64,000 bases of DNA, from positions 8,432,001 to 8,496,000 of the forward strand of contig OY292280.1 of NCBI GenBank assembly GCA_958496175.1. Reading direction: 5' to 3'. Shown piece after piece: positions 1-12,179 of the stretch. The stretch is from Sisyra terminalis (taxonomy: Eukaryota; Arthropoda; Insecta; Neuroptera; Sisyridae). Below the pieces are notes generated by a model, which worked only from the letters and a program-made list of their open reading frames with translations, made no database searches and was not told where the DNA came from. The first letter of the stretch is position 1. Each line of letters opens with the position of its first letter. Both the position numbers and the translations under genes were made by a program.

Positions 1-887
1 CCGACCCCGAAAATATTGAAAACCTTCAAGTATATTGATGGGGCCAAAAATATATTGTTTTATTTTTGAAATATTACAGCCACCATGGTAAAATGTTCCG
101 CCAGGGGAATGACATTGTGTATAGATTAATAAAGGAAGCAATGTGTCGGTTCTTCGGTAAAGGAAAATTTATAATTTTATATTTTCCGTTTATGTAAATA
201 AAATCAATGGAAAAGACTGGAAGAAATTTTTAAAGCAAGTTACTACGTTATCGATAAAAACGCATAATTTTTAATCTGATATGTTTTATCGCAATGGCCA
301 TTAATATAAGTTTACATATGAAAAATTCATTTTGTTTTATAAATTTATGAAACATTTTTATTCCAAATAAATTATACTTTAACAATATTTAAAATAATAA
401 CGAAGCAATAAAATATTTTTCAATTTAATTTTTTTTCATTTCAAATTGGCGTACCCTCTAAGAAAATTGGAGAGTTACGCTCCTGATTTATTATCCTCCT
501 ACTAAAGGATATCTTACCCTTACTCCGGATCAAACTTCTTTACGAGTAAAACAAACCCTTAAATTTTGTCTTTCAAAGTCAAAAATCCACCAAAATATAG
601 CAAAATTATTTGGCTTTTAATATAAAATTAAGGGAACTTCCCGGTTCTTGTATAAAAAAAAAATTTTGAACATATAATTTAAACAATTTTGTCGTGAAAA
701 GTACTTCTTAAACTGTAACCAATACATTACCATTCTTTTCTACACGGTACCCAGAAAAACGTCCCTTTGTTGCAAGTAGTCACCCTAAACTATTTAAGGA
801 TAAACTAAAATTAATAAGTTAATGATGTGTTATAAAAATGTTTGGATCTAAATAAATTGTAAAATTTATCCCAAAAAAAAACGGTAT
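1..887. other. AT-rich stretch with no recognised feature
   Basis: I see no convincing ORF, RNA gene or terminal-repeat structure here. The sequence is AT-rich with short homopolymer runs. It may be intronic or intergenic. Confidence 0.5.
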
Positions 888-1020
888 TGATGGATGAGTG
901 GCCAAGGTGGCCTTTGCAAGCACTGGGTTCTAATTTTGGTACGAGCAAATTTTTCATTCATTGGTATACGAATTTTTATTAACCCTAGAGTCGTTAGGTC
1001 TTTAAAGTAATAATGGGGAG
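888..1020 (+). repeat. tRNA-derived SINE copy, diverged
   Basis: The copy has an A-box-like GAGTGGCCAAGGTGG segment, a degenerate B-box (GGGTTCTAAT), and the family tail containing TTAACCCTAGAGTCG. The same order of blocks recurs at about 20 places in the window, which defines the family. The A and B boxes resemble a class II tRNA (Leu/Ser type, GGCCGAGTGG ... GGTTCGAATC), so a tRNA-derived Pol III SINE is inferred. This copy is well diverged and has no obvious target duplication. Confidence 0.7.
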
Positions 1021-1409
1021 TAATTTCCCACTGAAAAATAAAACTCCAAAAATTTATTTTTTAACGGAGAAAATTCTAGGTAACCAATGAAACCAGGATT
1101 ACCTTAGGTACCTAATTAGTAATTATCGTGTCTCTTGAATATTGATAGTTATTCAACCAGAAATTTAAAAAAAAAGTCTTTGAGATCAGTTGGTGTTTTT
1201 TTCTCCAAAATTTATGATCGGGACGCCTCTGATTAGATATATCTTGTTGCTTAGAAATTAAAACATCTGTAATATATTGTGTAATACAATGGACCGTTGT
1301 ATTTCTTACTATAGTACGACCATGATTCACCGATACCAAAAATAAATCCAAAATTTCTTAAGCCATAAATTAGATAAAAAAAAAATTAATCCATCAATCC
1401 AAGGATAAC

Positions 1410-1976
1410 CTATCCAAAAGTGTGTATACAATATATAGGATATATTGCGGTCCAACTTATGTAGTATAATTTAATATAATAATATATAAAAATCATACCA
1501 TAAACAAAAAATTTGAACAGAAGTTCAAACAAAAATATTCGTGACGTATTGCCCAGATACGTATATTGATTGCCAAGTTATCTTCCTGAGTGGTCATCAA
1601 GTAGTTTGGATCACCCCGTAACTGCTTTGTGATGATTCACAAAATAATCACGGATTGACCTCTTATAACTTAGAACTTATAAATTGAGGTCAATCCGTGA
1701 TTATTTTGTAAATCATCACAAAGCAGTTACGGAGTGATCCAAACTACTTAATTACCATTGAGGAAGATTGCTTGGCAATCGAAATACGTATCTGGGCAAT
1801 ACGTCACGAATATTTTTGTTTGAACTTCCATTCAAATTTATGTTTATGGTACGATTTTTATATATTATTATATTAAATCATACTACATAAATTGGACCGC
1901 AATATATCCTATATATTATATACACAGTATAACTGTTCGAAGTCAGCGAAAAAATCATATTTTGACTATCCAAAAG
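1410..1976. mobile_element. Foldback (palindromic) element with 11-bp flanking direct repeats
   Basis: The left arm (about 1421-1680) is the reverse complement of the right arm (about 1680-1955), giving a near-perfect hairpin roughly 530 bp long with almost no loop. Each arm carries the family core: TACGTATTTCGATTGCCAAG or its complement, then a CAGTGGTCATCAAGTAGT block. CTATCCAAAAG occurs immediately on both sides (1410-1420 and 1966-1976) and looks like an 11-bp target-site duplication. The right side extends past the left arm by about 40 bp (GTATAACTGTTC, CAGCGAAAAAATC), so the ends are not symmetrical. It encodes no protein. Confidence 0.8.
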
Positions 1977-2229
1977 ATTTCACCAGGTGAATGATAAGAT
2001 CGGAAGAATATTAGCACCAGGTGACCAAGGTTGACCAAAAGTTTAAGATTTCTTTAACGCAAAAATGGGCCAATTGACCAGAAGAAGAGGTTTAGTGTTC
2101 CCCTGGGATTATCTAAAGTTTTATATAACTCTGAAGACCTGGCAAAAGTTTCTGAAGTTTAGGTGAAAGATTTTTATCCCTGTAACTTAGTTTGGAATTG
2201 GAATCCAGCGATTGTCAACTGTTTTATCC

Positions 2230-2352
2230 ATTAATAATTTTTTTAGTTGTTATTAACTATTGCTTTATAACTACCAAAATTTTTAGCAACTCTAGGGTTA
2301 ATAAAAATCTGTAAAACGAGAAATATCGAAAATTCGTTCAATACAAAATTCA
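2230..2352 (-). repeat. SINE 3' portion, minus strand
   Basis: It contains the reverse complement of the SINE tail (ACTCTAGGGTTAATAAAAAT followed by AAATATCGAAAA and a TTCAATACAA block). The tRNA-like head is absent or too diverged to see, so this is a truncated copy. Confidence 0.6.
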
Positions 2353-2359
2353 CTTTGAC

Positions 2360-3905
2360 CTCTCGATTAATGAATTTTAAGAGTTTTTTGTTGCAAGTAT
2401 GTATATTATTTTTTTCTCCAATAGTTTTGGAAAAGTGATACAAAATTCGTTTGATATCTATTTGCATTTAAAAGGAATCGCTGTTGTATCACAAATATGA
2501 CATTTTCTTTAATTTGCTTTGGTTTATATTCGGTAAAACCTTGAGATCATTGACTCAAAACGTAACTTGATTTTTGTTTTTATTATTGATACATTTTGAT
2601 ACATTATGGAGCGGATGTTATTAAATACCCAACTGATAAAAAGGAAATTCAATTCGTTATATTTATGGCTTTACAATTGTTGCATTAAAGTTCTGCACAA
2701 TGATGTTTTGACTATCAAGAAGTAGCATATTTTTGTACCAAAAAACGTGATTTTTGTATCGATTTTTTGTACCATTTTTTGTACTCATCCTTATCTAGAG
2801 AAAATGTAGGATGAATTTTTGAAAGTTTTGCTATAAGTTTGGAAAAATAATTGAAAATGTTGAGATCTACTTACATGAATTAAAGCAGATTCAAATCGGA
2901 AGTTGAGGTATCGGGCAGATAAAGTGGAGATAGCGAAGCTATGTGGTATTAGCCTCGCCTGGACTACCGCAACGTTTGCACTAATCGTTGAAGATAACTA
3001 ACCGATAAAGTTAGGATAACCACTGAAACTAAATGATCTGATCGCAATCTTGAAATCAGCTAATATTTTCCACTTAAACTAACAATCCGGCTAATTACGA
3101 TCGACTAATTGGAGAACAAGTGTTCGCCAGAGCAATTGAACTGCGACTAAATTATTAAACGATTTGTGATTTTCTGTGAAGAAATAAGTGCATACTTCAA
3201 TAGTGGTCACTAAGCCTAAATCACCGAAACAACAACACTAAACAACCTCAGCTTTATACATTACCACATAATTTCTGCGAATTAAACAAACTGGCCATTA
3301 TTTCTTATAAGCAATTAAAACAAATAGCGGTTCAATTTCATAAACATCGATAACGCGTCGTTTGAAAACTGATTAGTAATCGAACACTTGGGCGAATGGA
3401 GATTTGTTCGGAAATTATTTGATATTGTTTTAGGCACGAAGAAAACCGAAAAAGCTTAGTTAGTCAATAAATTATCGCTTCCAATGAATGGTGTATAAAC
3501 CAGGGATGACATAATCCATAAACAAAATATCAAAGAAAAATATTTTTGTGATCCAAAATGAAAAAAAAAACAAACATAAAAAGTCAGCTAAATATCGATT
3601 AATTAGTTGCTGAGACCATCAAAAAAAAAGTCTTAAAAAATATGGCTACTACACTTATTAAAATAACTACCCCTACCATCTCCCTCCAGAACTGTAGATA
3701 TTTAGAGTCATATGAAAAAAAAAATTGCATCAATTATTCACCAAACCAAAAAATATTTTAAGTAACTCATACTTAAACTTTCATTATCCTGTACTAAATG
3801 GACAAGCAGTCCGATTAGAAATTACTATGGGAATGTTCAAAATTTGATGATTAGGAACTCAGAAGAAATCTCATCCTTTCATTGCCAAACTATGGGTTTC
3901 TTAAT
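2360..3905. other. Stretch without recognised genes or repeats
   Basis: It holds short ORFs only and no clear family membership with other parts of the window. 2880-3430 is slightly less AT-rich. Nothing further can be supported. Confidence 0.45.
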
Positions 3906-3910
3906 CCAAA

Positions 3911-5422
3911 CTAGAGATGCCACGAATATTCGGCTACTTCTTTTAATATTCAAAATTCGGCCGAATATTTGGCCAGATTCGGCCCAATTCCAAATCATCT
4001 ACAAAGAAGAAAACACACTTTACTCAAAAATGAATTAAGGGGACCGGAAAGTAATGTTGTTTTCTTTTTAATGTGTATAGATGTCATTAGTCTCAGGTGT
4101 TCGGTAAGGAAATCAAACATTTCGGCTGACGTCAATAATCCAGGATCAAATGTTAAATGTTTTTCAAAAAAGATTCTAATTTTTCTGGAATAGAAGAAAA
4201 TAGAGATGCTACAAATATTCGGCTACTATTCAGCCATTTTGGCTACTTGTTTTAATATTGAGTGTTCGGCCGAATAGTAGGCTATATTCGGCCGAATTCC
4301 AAGTGATCCCAAAAAAAATAATCATATTACTTGAAAACTTAGGTCTGGAAAGTAATATCGTTTTCTTTTTTTTGTTTATAGATATTAGTAATCTCAGTTG
4401 TTTGGTAAGGAAATTAAATATTTCTGGAATAGTAGAAAGTAGAGATGCTACAAATATTCGACTACTTTTCGGCCAAATCGGGTACTTTTTTTAATATTCG
4501 GTATTTAACAGAATTTGGCACACTATTCAGCCAACTACCATATAATCAAAAAAAAAAAAAAATACACTTTTAACTCAAAAATTAATAAGGGGACCGGAAA
4601 GTAATGTCGTTTTTTTTTTAATGTGGATAAATGTCATTAAGAGCAGGTGTTCGGTAAGGAAATCAAAAAATTCGGCTAACGCCAAAAATCCAGGATAAGA
4701 TGTTAAATGTTTTTAAAAAAAGGTTCCAATTTTTCTGGAATAGAAAAAAATAGAGATGCTACAAATATTCGGCTACTATTCAGCCATTTTGGCTACTTGT
4801 TTTAATATTGAGTGTTCGGCCGAATAGTAGGCTATATTCCGCCGAATTCCAAGTGATCCCAAAAAAAAATCACATTACTTGAAAACTTAGGTCTGGAAAG
4901 TAATATCGTTTTCTTTTTTTTGTTTATAGATATTAGTAATCTCAGGTGTTTGGTAAGGAAATTAAATATTTCTGGAATAGTAGAAAGTAGAGATGCTACA
5001 AATATTCGACTACTTTTCGGCCAAATCGGGTACTTTTCTTAATATTTGGTATTCAACCGAATTAGGCACATTATTCAGTCAACTACCATATAATCAAAAA
5101 AAAAAAAAAAACACACTTTTAACTCAAAAATTTAATTAGGGGACCAGAAAGTAATGTCGTTTTCGTTTTATTGTGCATAGATGTCATTAGTCTCAGGTGT
5201 TCGGTATGAAAATATCAAACATGTCGGCTGACTTGAGTAATCCAAGGGCGAAATATTTACTGATTTTGAAAAAAAATCTAAATTTTTCTGGAATAATCGG
5301 CACGAATATTCGGCTACTACTCGGCTTATTCGGCTACTTCTTTTCAATGTTCGATATTTGGCCGAATATTTGGTATATTGGGCCGAATACCGAATAGTAA
5401 CCGAATTTTCGTGGCATCTTTA
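3911..5422. mobile_element. TIR-bounded element built from internal 550-bp repeats
   Basis: The ends form inverted repeats of about 27 bp: TAGAGATGCCACGAATATTC at 3912 and its near-complement ending at 5422 (the complement reads TAAAGATGCCACGAAAATTC). Inside, a two-part unit repeats with a 550-bp period; the block TAGAGATGCTACAAATATTC falls at 4201 and 4751, with related half units before and after. The monomers themselves begin with a version of the terminal repeat, so the element seems to have grown by duplicating end-proximal units. The TIR style (TAGAGATGC) resembles hAT-type MITEs, but I could not see an 8-bp target duplication. Short ORFs here are repeat-derived. Confidence 0.65.
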
Positions 5423-5650
5423 ATAAAAGCTCTTGTATCATAACCTTTTTGCCATATAGTATGCAATATTTTAGAATATATTTCTACCACACAGGAAACC
5501 ATTTTCATCTGCCAAATTAAATCTGAGTATTGGATGCCTCTTATGTATTTTAATGGCTTCATTTCATATGGTTCAACCAATAAAACCGGATCTTTTGAAG
5601 CAGAACTTGCAAAATATCTTTTTCAAATTTTTTTTTGAAAGATTTGTTTT

Positions 5651-5800
5651 AGTCTACTGGTGGCTGAGTGGTCAAGGTGGCCGCTCGAAAATTGGATGGT
5701 GTAGGATTGGAATCTCGTATCGAATAAAATTTCAATGTCAGTTTACGTATTTTTACTAACTCTAGAGTTGCAAAAGTCGTTAGCAATGAAAAATAATAAT
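5651..5800 (+). repeat. tRNA-derived SINE copy
   Basis: The head CTACTGGTGGCTGAGTGGTC is followed by GGTGGCCGCTC, a degenerate B-box (AGGATTGGAATCTCG) and the tail ACTAACTCTAGAGTTG. Block order matches the other plus-strand SINE copies. Confidence 0.75.
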
Positions 5801-6179
5801 GACATAAATTTGAAATCATTGCCAATAAAAAAAATAATGAGAAGTATTAATAATTGTGTTCCGCATTTCCCAAGTATAAAATCTTATCAAAACAATATTT
5901 GATTTGCATAATGCACTAGAAATGAGCTGATAAAACTCGGTCAATTGCAACATTTCTAAGGTTTTTGCTATATAACTTTGATCAAATTTTAATTAGCGAC
6001 ATAAAATTTTGATTAATCTGTAATAACACAAAATAATCACACCAATTATTACAAAAGAAAGAATAGAAAACATTGCCAACATATTTGCAGAATATATTTA
6101 TGAGATTAAAATTTTACCTAAAAATATAAGTGGTTTCATTTTGGCCCAAAATATGTCCAAATTAAATTTAAAAAAAAAA
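5801..6179. other. No recognised feature
   Basis: AT-rich sequence between two SINE copies. I see nothing in it. Confidence 0.4.
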
Positions 6180-6345
6180 TCCGGTGGCCGAGTGGTCAAG
6201 GTGGACGCTCCACAACTGGTAGGTGTGGGGTCCGATCCTTGTACCAAGCAAATTTTCAAAATTTCTCCATTACGAATTTTATTTAACCTTAAGTCGCTAA
6301 ATACCTTAATAGTTAGCGAAAATGGCGGTATGTAGCAATAAAAAA
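6180..6345 (+). repeat. tRNA-derived SINE copy
   Basis: The head is GGTGGCCGAGTGGTCAAGG, then GGGGTCCGATCCTTG in the B-box position, then a tail with TTTAACCTTAAGTCGC. It is one of the better preserved heads in the window. Confidence 0.8.
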
Positions 6346-6500
6346 ATGCAACATTTTTGTATTTCCCAATAACATATAGACTAAAACAACGATGTATTGG
6401 CACTGGTCCTATTTAAACTTTTTCATTATAGAAAAAAAAGAAACTGCTGGTTTAATTTTCCATGTCGTTGGATTTGGTCAAAAATTGCGCCAAATTCAAT

Positions 6501-6590
6501 TGGCCTACTGGTGGCCCAGTGGCCAAAAGGGCTTCTCCAAAATTGATAGGTATTAAGTTCAAATCTGGTATCGAGTAAATCAATATTTAT
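6501..6590 (+). repeat. Truncated SINE copy
   Basis: CCTACTGGTGGCCCAGTGGCC marks the head and TTCAAATCTGGTATCGAGTA the B-box region. The 3' tail is lost. Confidence 0.65.
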
Positions 6591-6682
6591 TCAGAAAGGC
6601 AATGCTATAATATATTTTTTAAAACAGTTGTTTTAAAATTGGCCCACTTTAACCAATGGCGTCGCCAAATTGCTTTTCACAA

Positions 6683-7806
6683 AGATACTTTAGGAAAGTA
6701 GCTAGATACTAGATAAGTTAAATTTTGAAAAAGTATCCGAAATACTTAAAGTTTCATTTCATTGTAGTTAAAGCAGCTGATCTCTATCCGTAACACTTTC
6801 CGTTAGGATGGAGCCATACGAATTGTTCACTAGTATAGAATAAAGCAAAATTAGACTCTGTATCTTATTTCTCGATATCTAAGGTACCATAATCTAAGGT
6901 ATCAAATTAAGAAATATTGCCATATAGTAACTAAGTTACTATAAAACAATTTTTTTTTCAACTTAAGTCACTTAACTAAACTATAAAACACAAACTAAGT
7001 TACTTTAAAGTATCTAAGAAAATTAATGGCAGGCAATGCGGGTAACCCAGGTTAAGAAACACTGTCATAAAGTAGCAAAGCTACTCTAAAGTAGTGGTTC
7101 TTAACCATAAATTGAGGAATTGATTCTCAGTAGTTTCACATGCGCATTCATCGAACCCTTCTTAAGAAGAAAAAAAAATATTTTTTTTTAATTCAATACA
7201 TAGGAACATCTTATGTATCATTACAGATGTACATTTAGGTATCATTTAAAAAATGTTTTGTATGAGGATGTTTGTTTGCTATAGTGTGCGGCCGGCCTAA
7301 ACGTGTAACATATCTTTTAGGGCCATAATGGGGATCACATTGTGGAAGTGTAAAATATATGGCCGGTCCAAAGAATAAGAATAGGATTGATGTTTGGGTA
7401 ACTTGAGTTCTAGAAAAATAGTTGATAACCTTGTTGGTGGTACTAACCCCCATCAGTTTTACGCATTTACCAAACGTTTCTCAATTGGAAAAATAAATTA
7501 TGATTTTTTTAAATTCAAGACATAAATATATCATAGGTCAATGAGTCGGGGGTGTATCTTGACTTCCACCGAACCCGCAAGACTGACTCATCGAACCCGA
7601 AGGGTTCGATTGAATCCAGGTTAAGAACCCCTGCTCTAAAGTAACTTAGATTATTTTTTCTGACTGATTTTTTTAAAGTATTTCAATTAGTAACTTATGA
7701 TTAGTAATAAAGAATTTTTTTTAAGAGTATCTGGATACCCAAAAGAACTTCGGATACTTTTTCTAAAAGCAACTTACTTTCCCATAGTATCCTTAACAGG
7801 ATACGA
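6683..7806. mobile_element. Possible TIR element hosting a nested hAT MITE
   Basis: About 75 bp at 6683-6760 (GATACTTTAGGAAAGTA through AAAAAGTATCCGAA) reappears inverted at about 7740-7806 (TTCGGATACTTTTT through TACTTTCCCATAGTATC). Between the two ends sits the hAT-like MITE at 7092-7633. Many internal short repeats of the type AAAGTAACTTAG are present. The outer element is old and no clear target duplication is visible. Confidence 0.5.
7092..7633. mobile_element. hAT-like MITE with perfect 8-bp TSD
   Basis: The ends are TAGTGGTTCTTAACC (7092) and the complement of CAGGGGTTCTTAACC (ending 7633), the classic hAT-type terminal inverted repeat. The flanking 8-mers are identical: CTCTAAAG at 7084-7091 and at 7634-7641. 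An 8-bp duplication is characteristic of hAT transposition. At 542 bp with no transposase-like ORF, it is non-autonomous. An internal block around GTGTGCGGCCGGCC is shared with a fragment near 36163-36176. Confidence 0.88.
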
Positions 7807-7809
7807 GAC

Positions 7810-9275
7810 CCTGGAAAGGTTTGAACACCTCAAAGTAATATTGATTGATTTTAGTGCAACATTTGGTTGCGCAACATATGTTGTGCAACATTTTATAACC
7901 AATAGAAAGAAGTTCCAAAAGGTGCACACACAATTAGACTTTTCATTACATCACATTCATTGTTGTTTAATTAAACTTTTGTTTCAATTACATCCTAACT
8001 AATTTCTCATGCATTTCTTGTCTTTGTTGCACAAACGCGTTGCAATATATTCTCGTATTTCTTCTGGTTGGAGATAAAGTGGCACGTTTAATATCTAGAA
8101 CGAATTGTAATATATTTTTTTTTATTCATCGTTCCATTTACCATAATTTAATAAGTTAATAAAAACAATGTTTTATTTATTTTATTTTATCTGTCAATAT
8201 GAAATAAATAATAATTATTATGGTATTTGTTTAAGACAAGTTGGTCTTCGTGTGCTTGTATATGTGTATTATACATAATTCATACACTGCACCTTATCTT
8301 TGTCCCACCAACAATGATACGCAATAGCACTGTCTCAATCTTACTAATTAACGAAGTTGGTATATTTATAAATATATATATATATAATTATGAATATTAT
8401 CGGAATATTTTCCATTCAAATTTATTTTTATAATTTCAGAGGTAAATTATTGAAAAAATCGATAAGTCTTTTCTTCAATTTATTGTATATTTCTTATGTG
8501 GAGACGAAAGTTTTCGTTTCAAAATTTAATAACGTGAAATATTTAAATTATTTATTTGTTTATTGTTTATTTGTTTTTTCATTTGTCGACTGATAACATT
8601 TAAAAAAACATTTCTACACACGCAAGTGTATGTTTAACCATAGGTGACGTCATTCTGTTGAAGATTATTTCATTTGAGCAATATATTTTTGTAATTTAAT
8701 ATTTTAAACAAGCAATTCCACTGGAAATTTGATTGTTGTAATCGAATAAATAAATTTTGTTTTAGTTTTAACAAACTAGTACTCGGTAGTGTAAATCTAT
8801 TGTTATTGTTGCGCAATAATTGGACACCAACATTTCGGGTAATATTGGTCTTATATCAAAATTTGGCCCATTTTTTGATCTTTAATTAACGGGGAGGTAT
8901 AATATATATCGTTGAACCCCTACAGCCTAGAAAATTATACTTTTGTTGAATTATAATTTTATGGTTTTTGCAATGCTAGAAATAAATTTTGATACAAATT
9001 CTATCGTTATTACGATGCGGAAACGCTGGAAACTCGTAAAAATCACATGAACTAACAATGTCGGAAGTGAAAAAATATCGATATCAACATCAATATAACG
9101 ATCAAATTTCCAAAAAATTTTGCATATTTAAAATAATAATATATAATTAAGTAATTTTTATATAAAATTGACATTATTTTAATGTGCAAATATTTTAATA
9201 AAAATTACGATATTTTTGATCAATATTCTAATCACTGAGCAAAAATACAAATATATCAAAAACTAAAAAGCTATC
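7810..9275. other. AT-rich stretch; short palindromic motif only
   Basis: I see no gene. Near 7855-7895 there is a compact self-complementary block (GTTGCGCAAC, ATATGTTGTGCAAC), and GTTGCACAAACGCGTTGCAA lies near 8027-8046, which may be remains of a small TIR element. A CRE-like TGACGTCA lies at about 8645. No function can be assigned. Confidence 0.4.
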
Positions 9276-9283
9276 CTGTTTAT

Positions 9284-10284
9284 TAGACTGATTCAAAAAA
9301 AATGATGAATTTTTTTTTCTTAATTATATCGAAAATATTGTTGGGAATGACAAAAAAAAATCCTGTGAAAGTTTAAGCTCTTAATATTAAGAGGTGCCGC
9401 ATCGCAAATTTCGATTTTCCATTTAAATAACATGGGAACAATATTCTCTTGCACTTTGGAATTTTATAGCTCACGTTGGTGACAATATTTCGGAATGACC
9501 AAGGTATATTCGTGTAGAAAATTGAACGATCTACAAAAAAGGTCTCAAACAAGTTTTTGATATATTTATTTCTTCAAAAGTTATTCGAGACCAAAGTTGA
9601 ACTAAAGAGAAATTTTAATCTATTTTCAATTTTTTGACGCAACCATCAATTTTATGAGAAAATTTTATAGGACATTTTTTGTAGAGCACTTTTTTTCCTA
9701 TAACTTATCTCTATAAAAGTTTTTGATATTTTTCACAGGTTCTAAGTTATTTAATTAAAGTAAAAAAAAATAATTTTTATGTTAAAAATATAATAATTCA
9801 GGGAATTTTCAGTTTAATGCAAATAACTTAGGACCTGTGAAAAATATCAAAAACTTTTTATATAAGAAAAAAGTGCTCTACAAAAAATGTCGTGTAAAAT
9901 TTTCTCATACAATTGATGATTGCGTTAAAAAGTTGAAAATAGATTAAAATTTCTCTTAAGTTCAACTTTGACTTCGAATAACTTTTGAAGGAATAAATAT
10001 ATCAAAACTTGTTCGAGACCTTTTTTGTAGATCGTTCAATTTTCTACAAGAATATACCTTGGTCATTCCGAAATATTGTCACCAACGTGACCTATAAAAT
10101 TCCAAAGTGCAAGAGAATATTGTTTCCATGTTATTTAAATGGAAAATCGAAATCTGCGTTGCGGCATCTCTCAATATTAATATTAAGAGCTTAAACTTCC
10201 ATAGGATTTTTTTTTTAGTCAATCCCAATAATATTTTCGATATAATTAAGAAAAAAAAATCATAATTTTTTTTGAATTAGTCTA
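9284..10284. mobile_element. Long-TIR (hairpin) element, copy 1, perfect 8-bp TSD
   Basis: The arms of about 470 bp (9284-9762 and 9826-10284) are inverted copies of each other around a short AT-rich loop. The termini are TAGACTGATTCAAAAA and the complement of TAGACTAATTCAAAAA. CTGTTTAT flanks both ends (9276-9283 and 10285-10292), a perfect 8-bp target duplication. Characteristic internal blocks, CTCTACAAAAAA and TAATATTAAGAGCTTAAA, recur in three other elements of this family in the window. It encodes no protein and is non-autonomous. An 8-bp duplication fits hAT, P or Merlin-type transposases, and I cannot choose between them. Confidence 0.88.
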
Positions 10285-10394
10285 CTGTTTATATTAATAT
10301 TTAAAACATATTGTGGTCTTATATAATCGACACTTTTCGAGTTACTCACGAAATATTTAGTGAAAGGAAATGGAAATGAAACCTGCCCCCCTCC

Positions 10395-10700
10395 ACCACA
10401 ACCAGTACATCACAAAAAATAACTTGAGATCAATTCGTGATTATCTTGTGACTCATCACATAGCAGTAACGGAGCGATCCAAAATACTTGATGACCACTG
10501 AGGAAGATTGCTTGGCAATCGAAATACGAATCTGGGTCATACGTCAAAAATACATTTGTTTGAATTTTTGTTAAATTTTTGCTTGTATTTTAACTTCTGT
10601 AGATTTTATTACATAAATATGACCACAATGTATTTTTTATACTGTATAAACAGTATAACTTTTCAAAGTCAAAGGAAAAATATCCATCCTAGAAAACTAT
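10395..10700 (+). repeat. Foldback family, single right arm
   Basis: It starts inside the element (AACTTGAGATCAATTCGTG) and runs through the core GATTGCTTGGCAATCGAAAT to the 3' block CAGTATAACTTTTCAAAGTC. The matching inverted arm is missing, so this copy is either 5'-truncated or a half element. Confidence 0.75.
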
Positions 10701-12179
10701 CTTCTAATTAATACTTTAAACAATGTTATTGTATCAGGTACACCAGTATTCGGAAAATAACATAATTTTTTATGTATTTACCTATGCATATATGTAGGGA
10801 TACATAGGGATACATATGTAGGAATATTTAGAAAAAACGATATATCGTTCATAAACATCAATAAAGGTTTATCAACGATATTTTATCATAGCGCCATCTT
10901 TCGTCCCGTTTATAATCTATAGATACATCCCTTAGTCACAAACATAGATTAATGAATCTGTCAGTTTGTAATGCGTGAGATTATAAACTAACGGTAGGTT
11001 AGATTGTAATCTAACCACGTTAGATTACCAACTGATTGGACTCGCAATTTCACTATTTACAAAGTATTGAAAAAAAAACTGATATATCGTTCATAAACAT
11101 CGATATTTTTGTTAATATCGATGATTTCTATGAAAAATGCATTCCTAGTCATGACATCTGCTGGTTGAAATTTTAACTATTAATGTCATACACATTTTTG
11201 ACACAGGTATTACGAGTTAGTTATAATTAAATACTACAGTTGTGAGTTGAAAGCAGTGGCTTGTGCCTTTCCCCCCTCACACGTTTTTGCTATACCCCCA
11301 CTTAAGTAGGAATTACTTCAAATCCCTAAATCTGGAAATGAAAACATCAATAATTTACATAATTTGTTTGTAAGGTTTCATTATTACTAACCAAATATCT
11401 AAATCCAAATTTGACCTTACAAGATCAAAAAGTCATCGCTTTTTATTTTTAATTACCAGATATAGGTACACACTTATTATAGTTCAAGTGGTTTTATTTT
11501 TGAATCTTTTTGATAAAAATCTGGTTACCAAAATTTATTAGTAAGAAATATTTTGCCTTATTTTAAAAATACGGTAATATTGTACCAAAACTATGTAGCA
11601 TTTGCATGATTTTTTGAATCATTTTTTGATGCATTTTTTGAACATATGGTAATGTGGTATGACTGGCAAAGTTTTGCACATATTTGGAACCAGAAAATCA
11701 TAAACAATTAGAACCCCAAAATTTAGTGAAACATTTTGACAAACCATTAAGATTAGATGTAAGAGTTATGCTTATAACTTGGGTCATAATATTATTGAAG
11801 TTGTTTAAAATTATAATTCACAATAAAAGTGTGAAACAAATTAAGATAAACCGGCCAAATTATAACCTTGAGAATCTTAAAGCTCAGGACTGTCTTTTAT
11901 ATTTTTCTTAAGTTTCCAGAAAATTAACGAAATTTGGGTTATAAGTCTGGAATTTTCGAGGGGTGACCGATTTTGGCTCGTTTGTAATTTTTGACCTTAA
12001 GAAGTTTTCAATATTAATGTAAGTTTTAATTCCTTACCTCAAAATGTCAATCGAAGTCTAAAATTTCCGGGACCCAAAAATCTGTAAAAAATGATAAAAT
12101 TGTTTAAATTTCTTTTTTTATACTTATGTATAGAAAAGATTTTTTATGTCATATATATGCCAGAATATTTTTCTTAGAT
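10701..12179. other. Mostly unassigned; two related ATCGATA-type repeat blocks
   Basis: Near 10835-10875 and 11080-11120 the block GATATATCGTTCATAAACATC occurs twice about 245 bp apart, with TAGGAATATTT near 10816 and ATGCATTCCTAG near 11138-11149 as possible inverted ends of one small hAT-like element. No target duplication is visible. The rest shows only chance ORFs. Confidence 0.4.
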
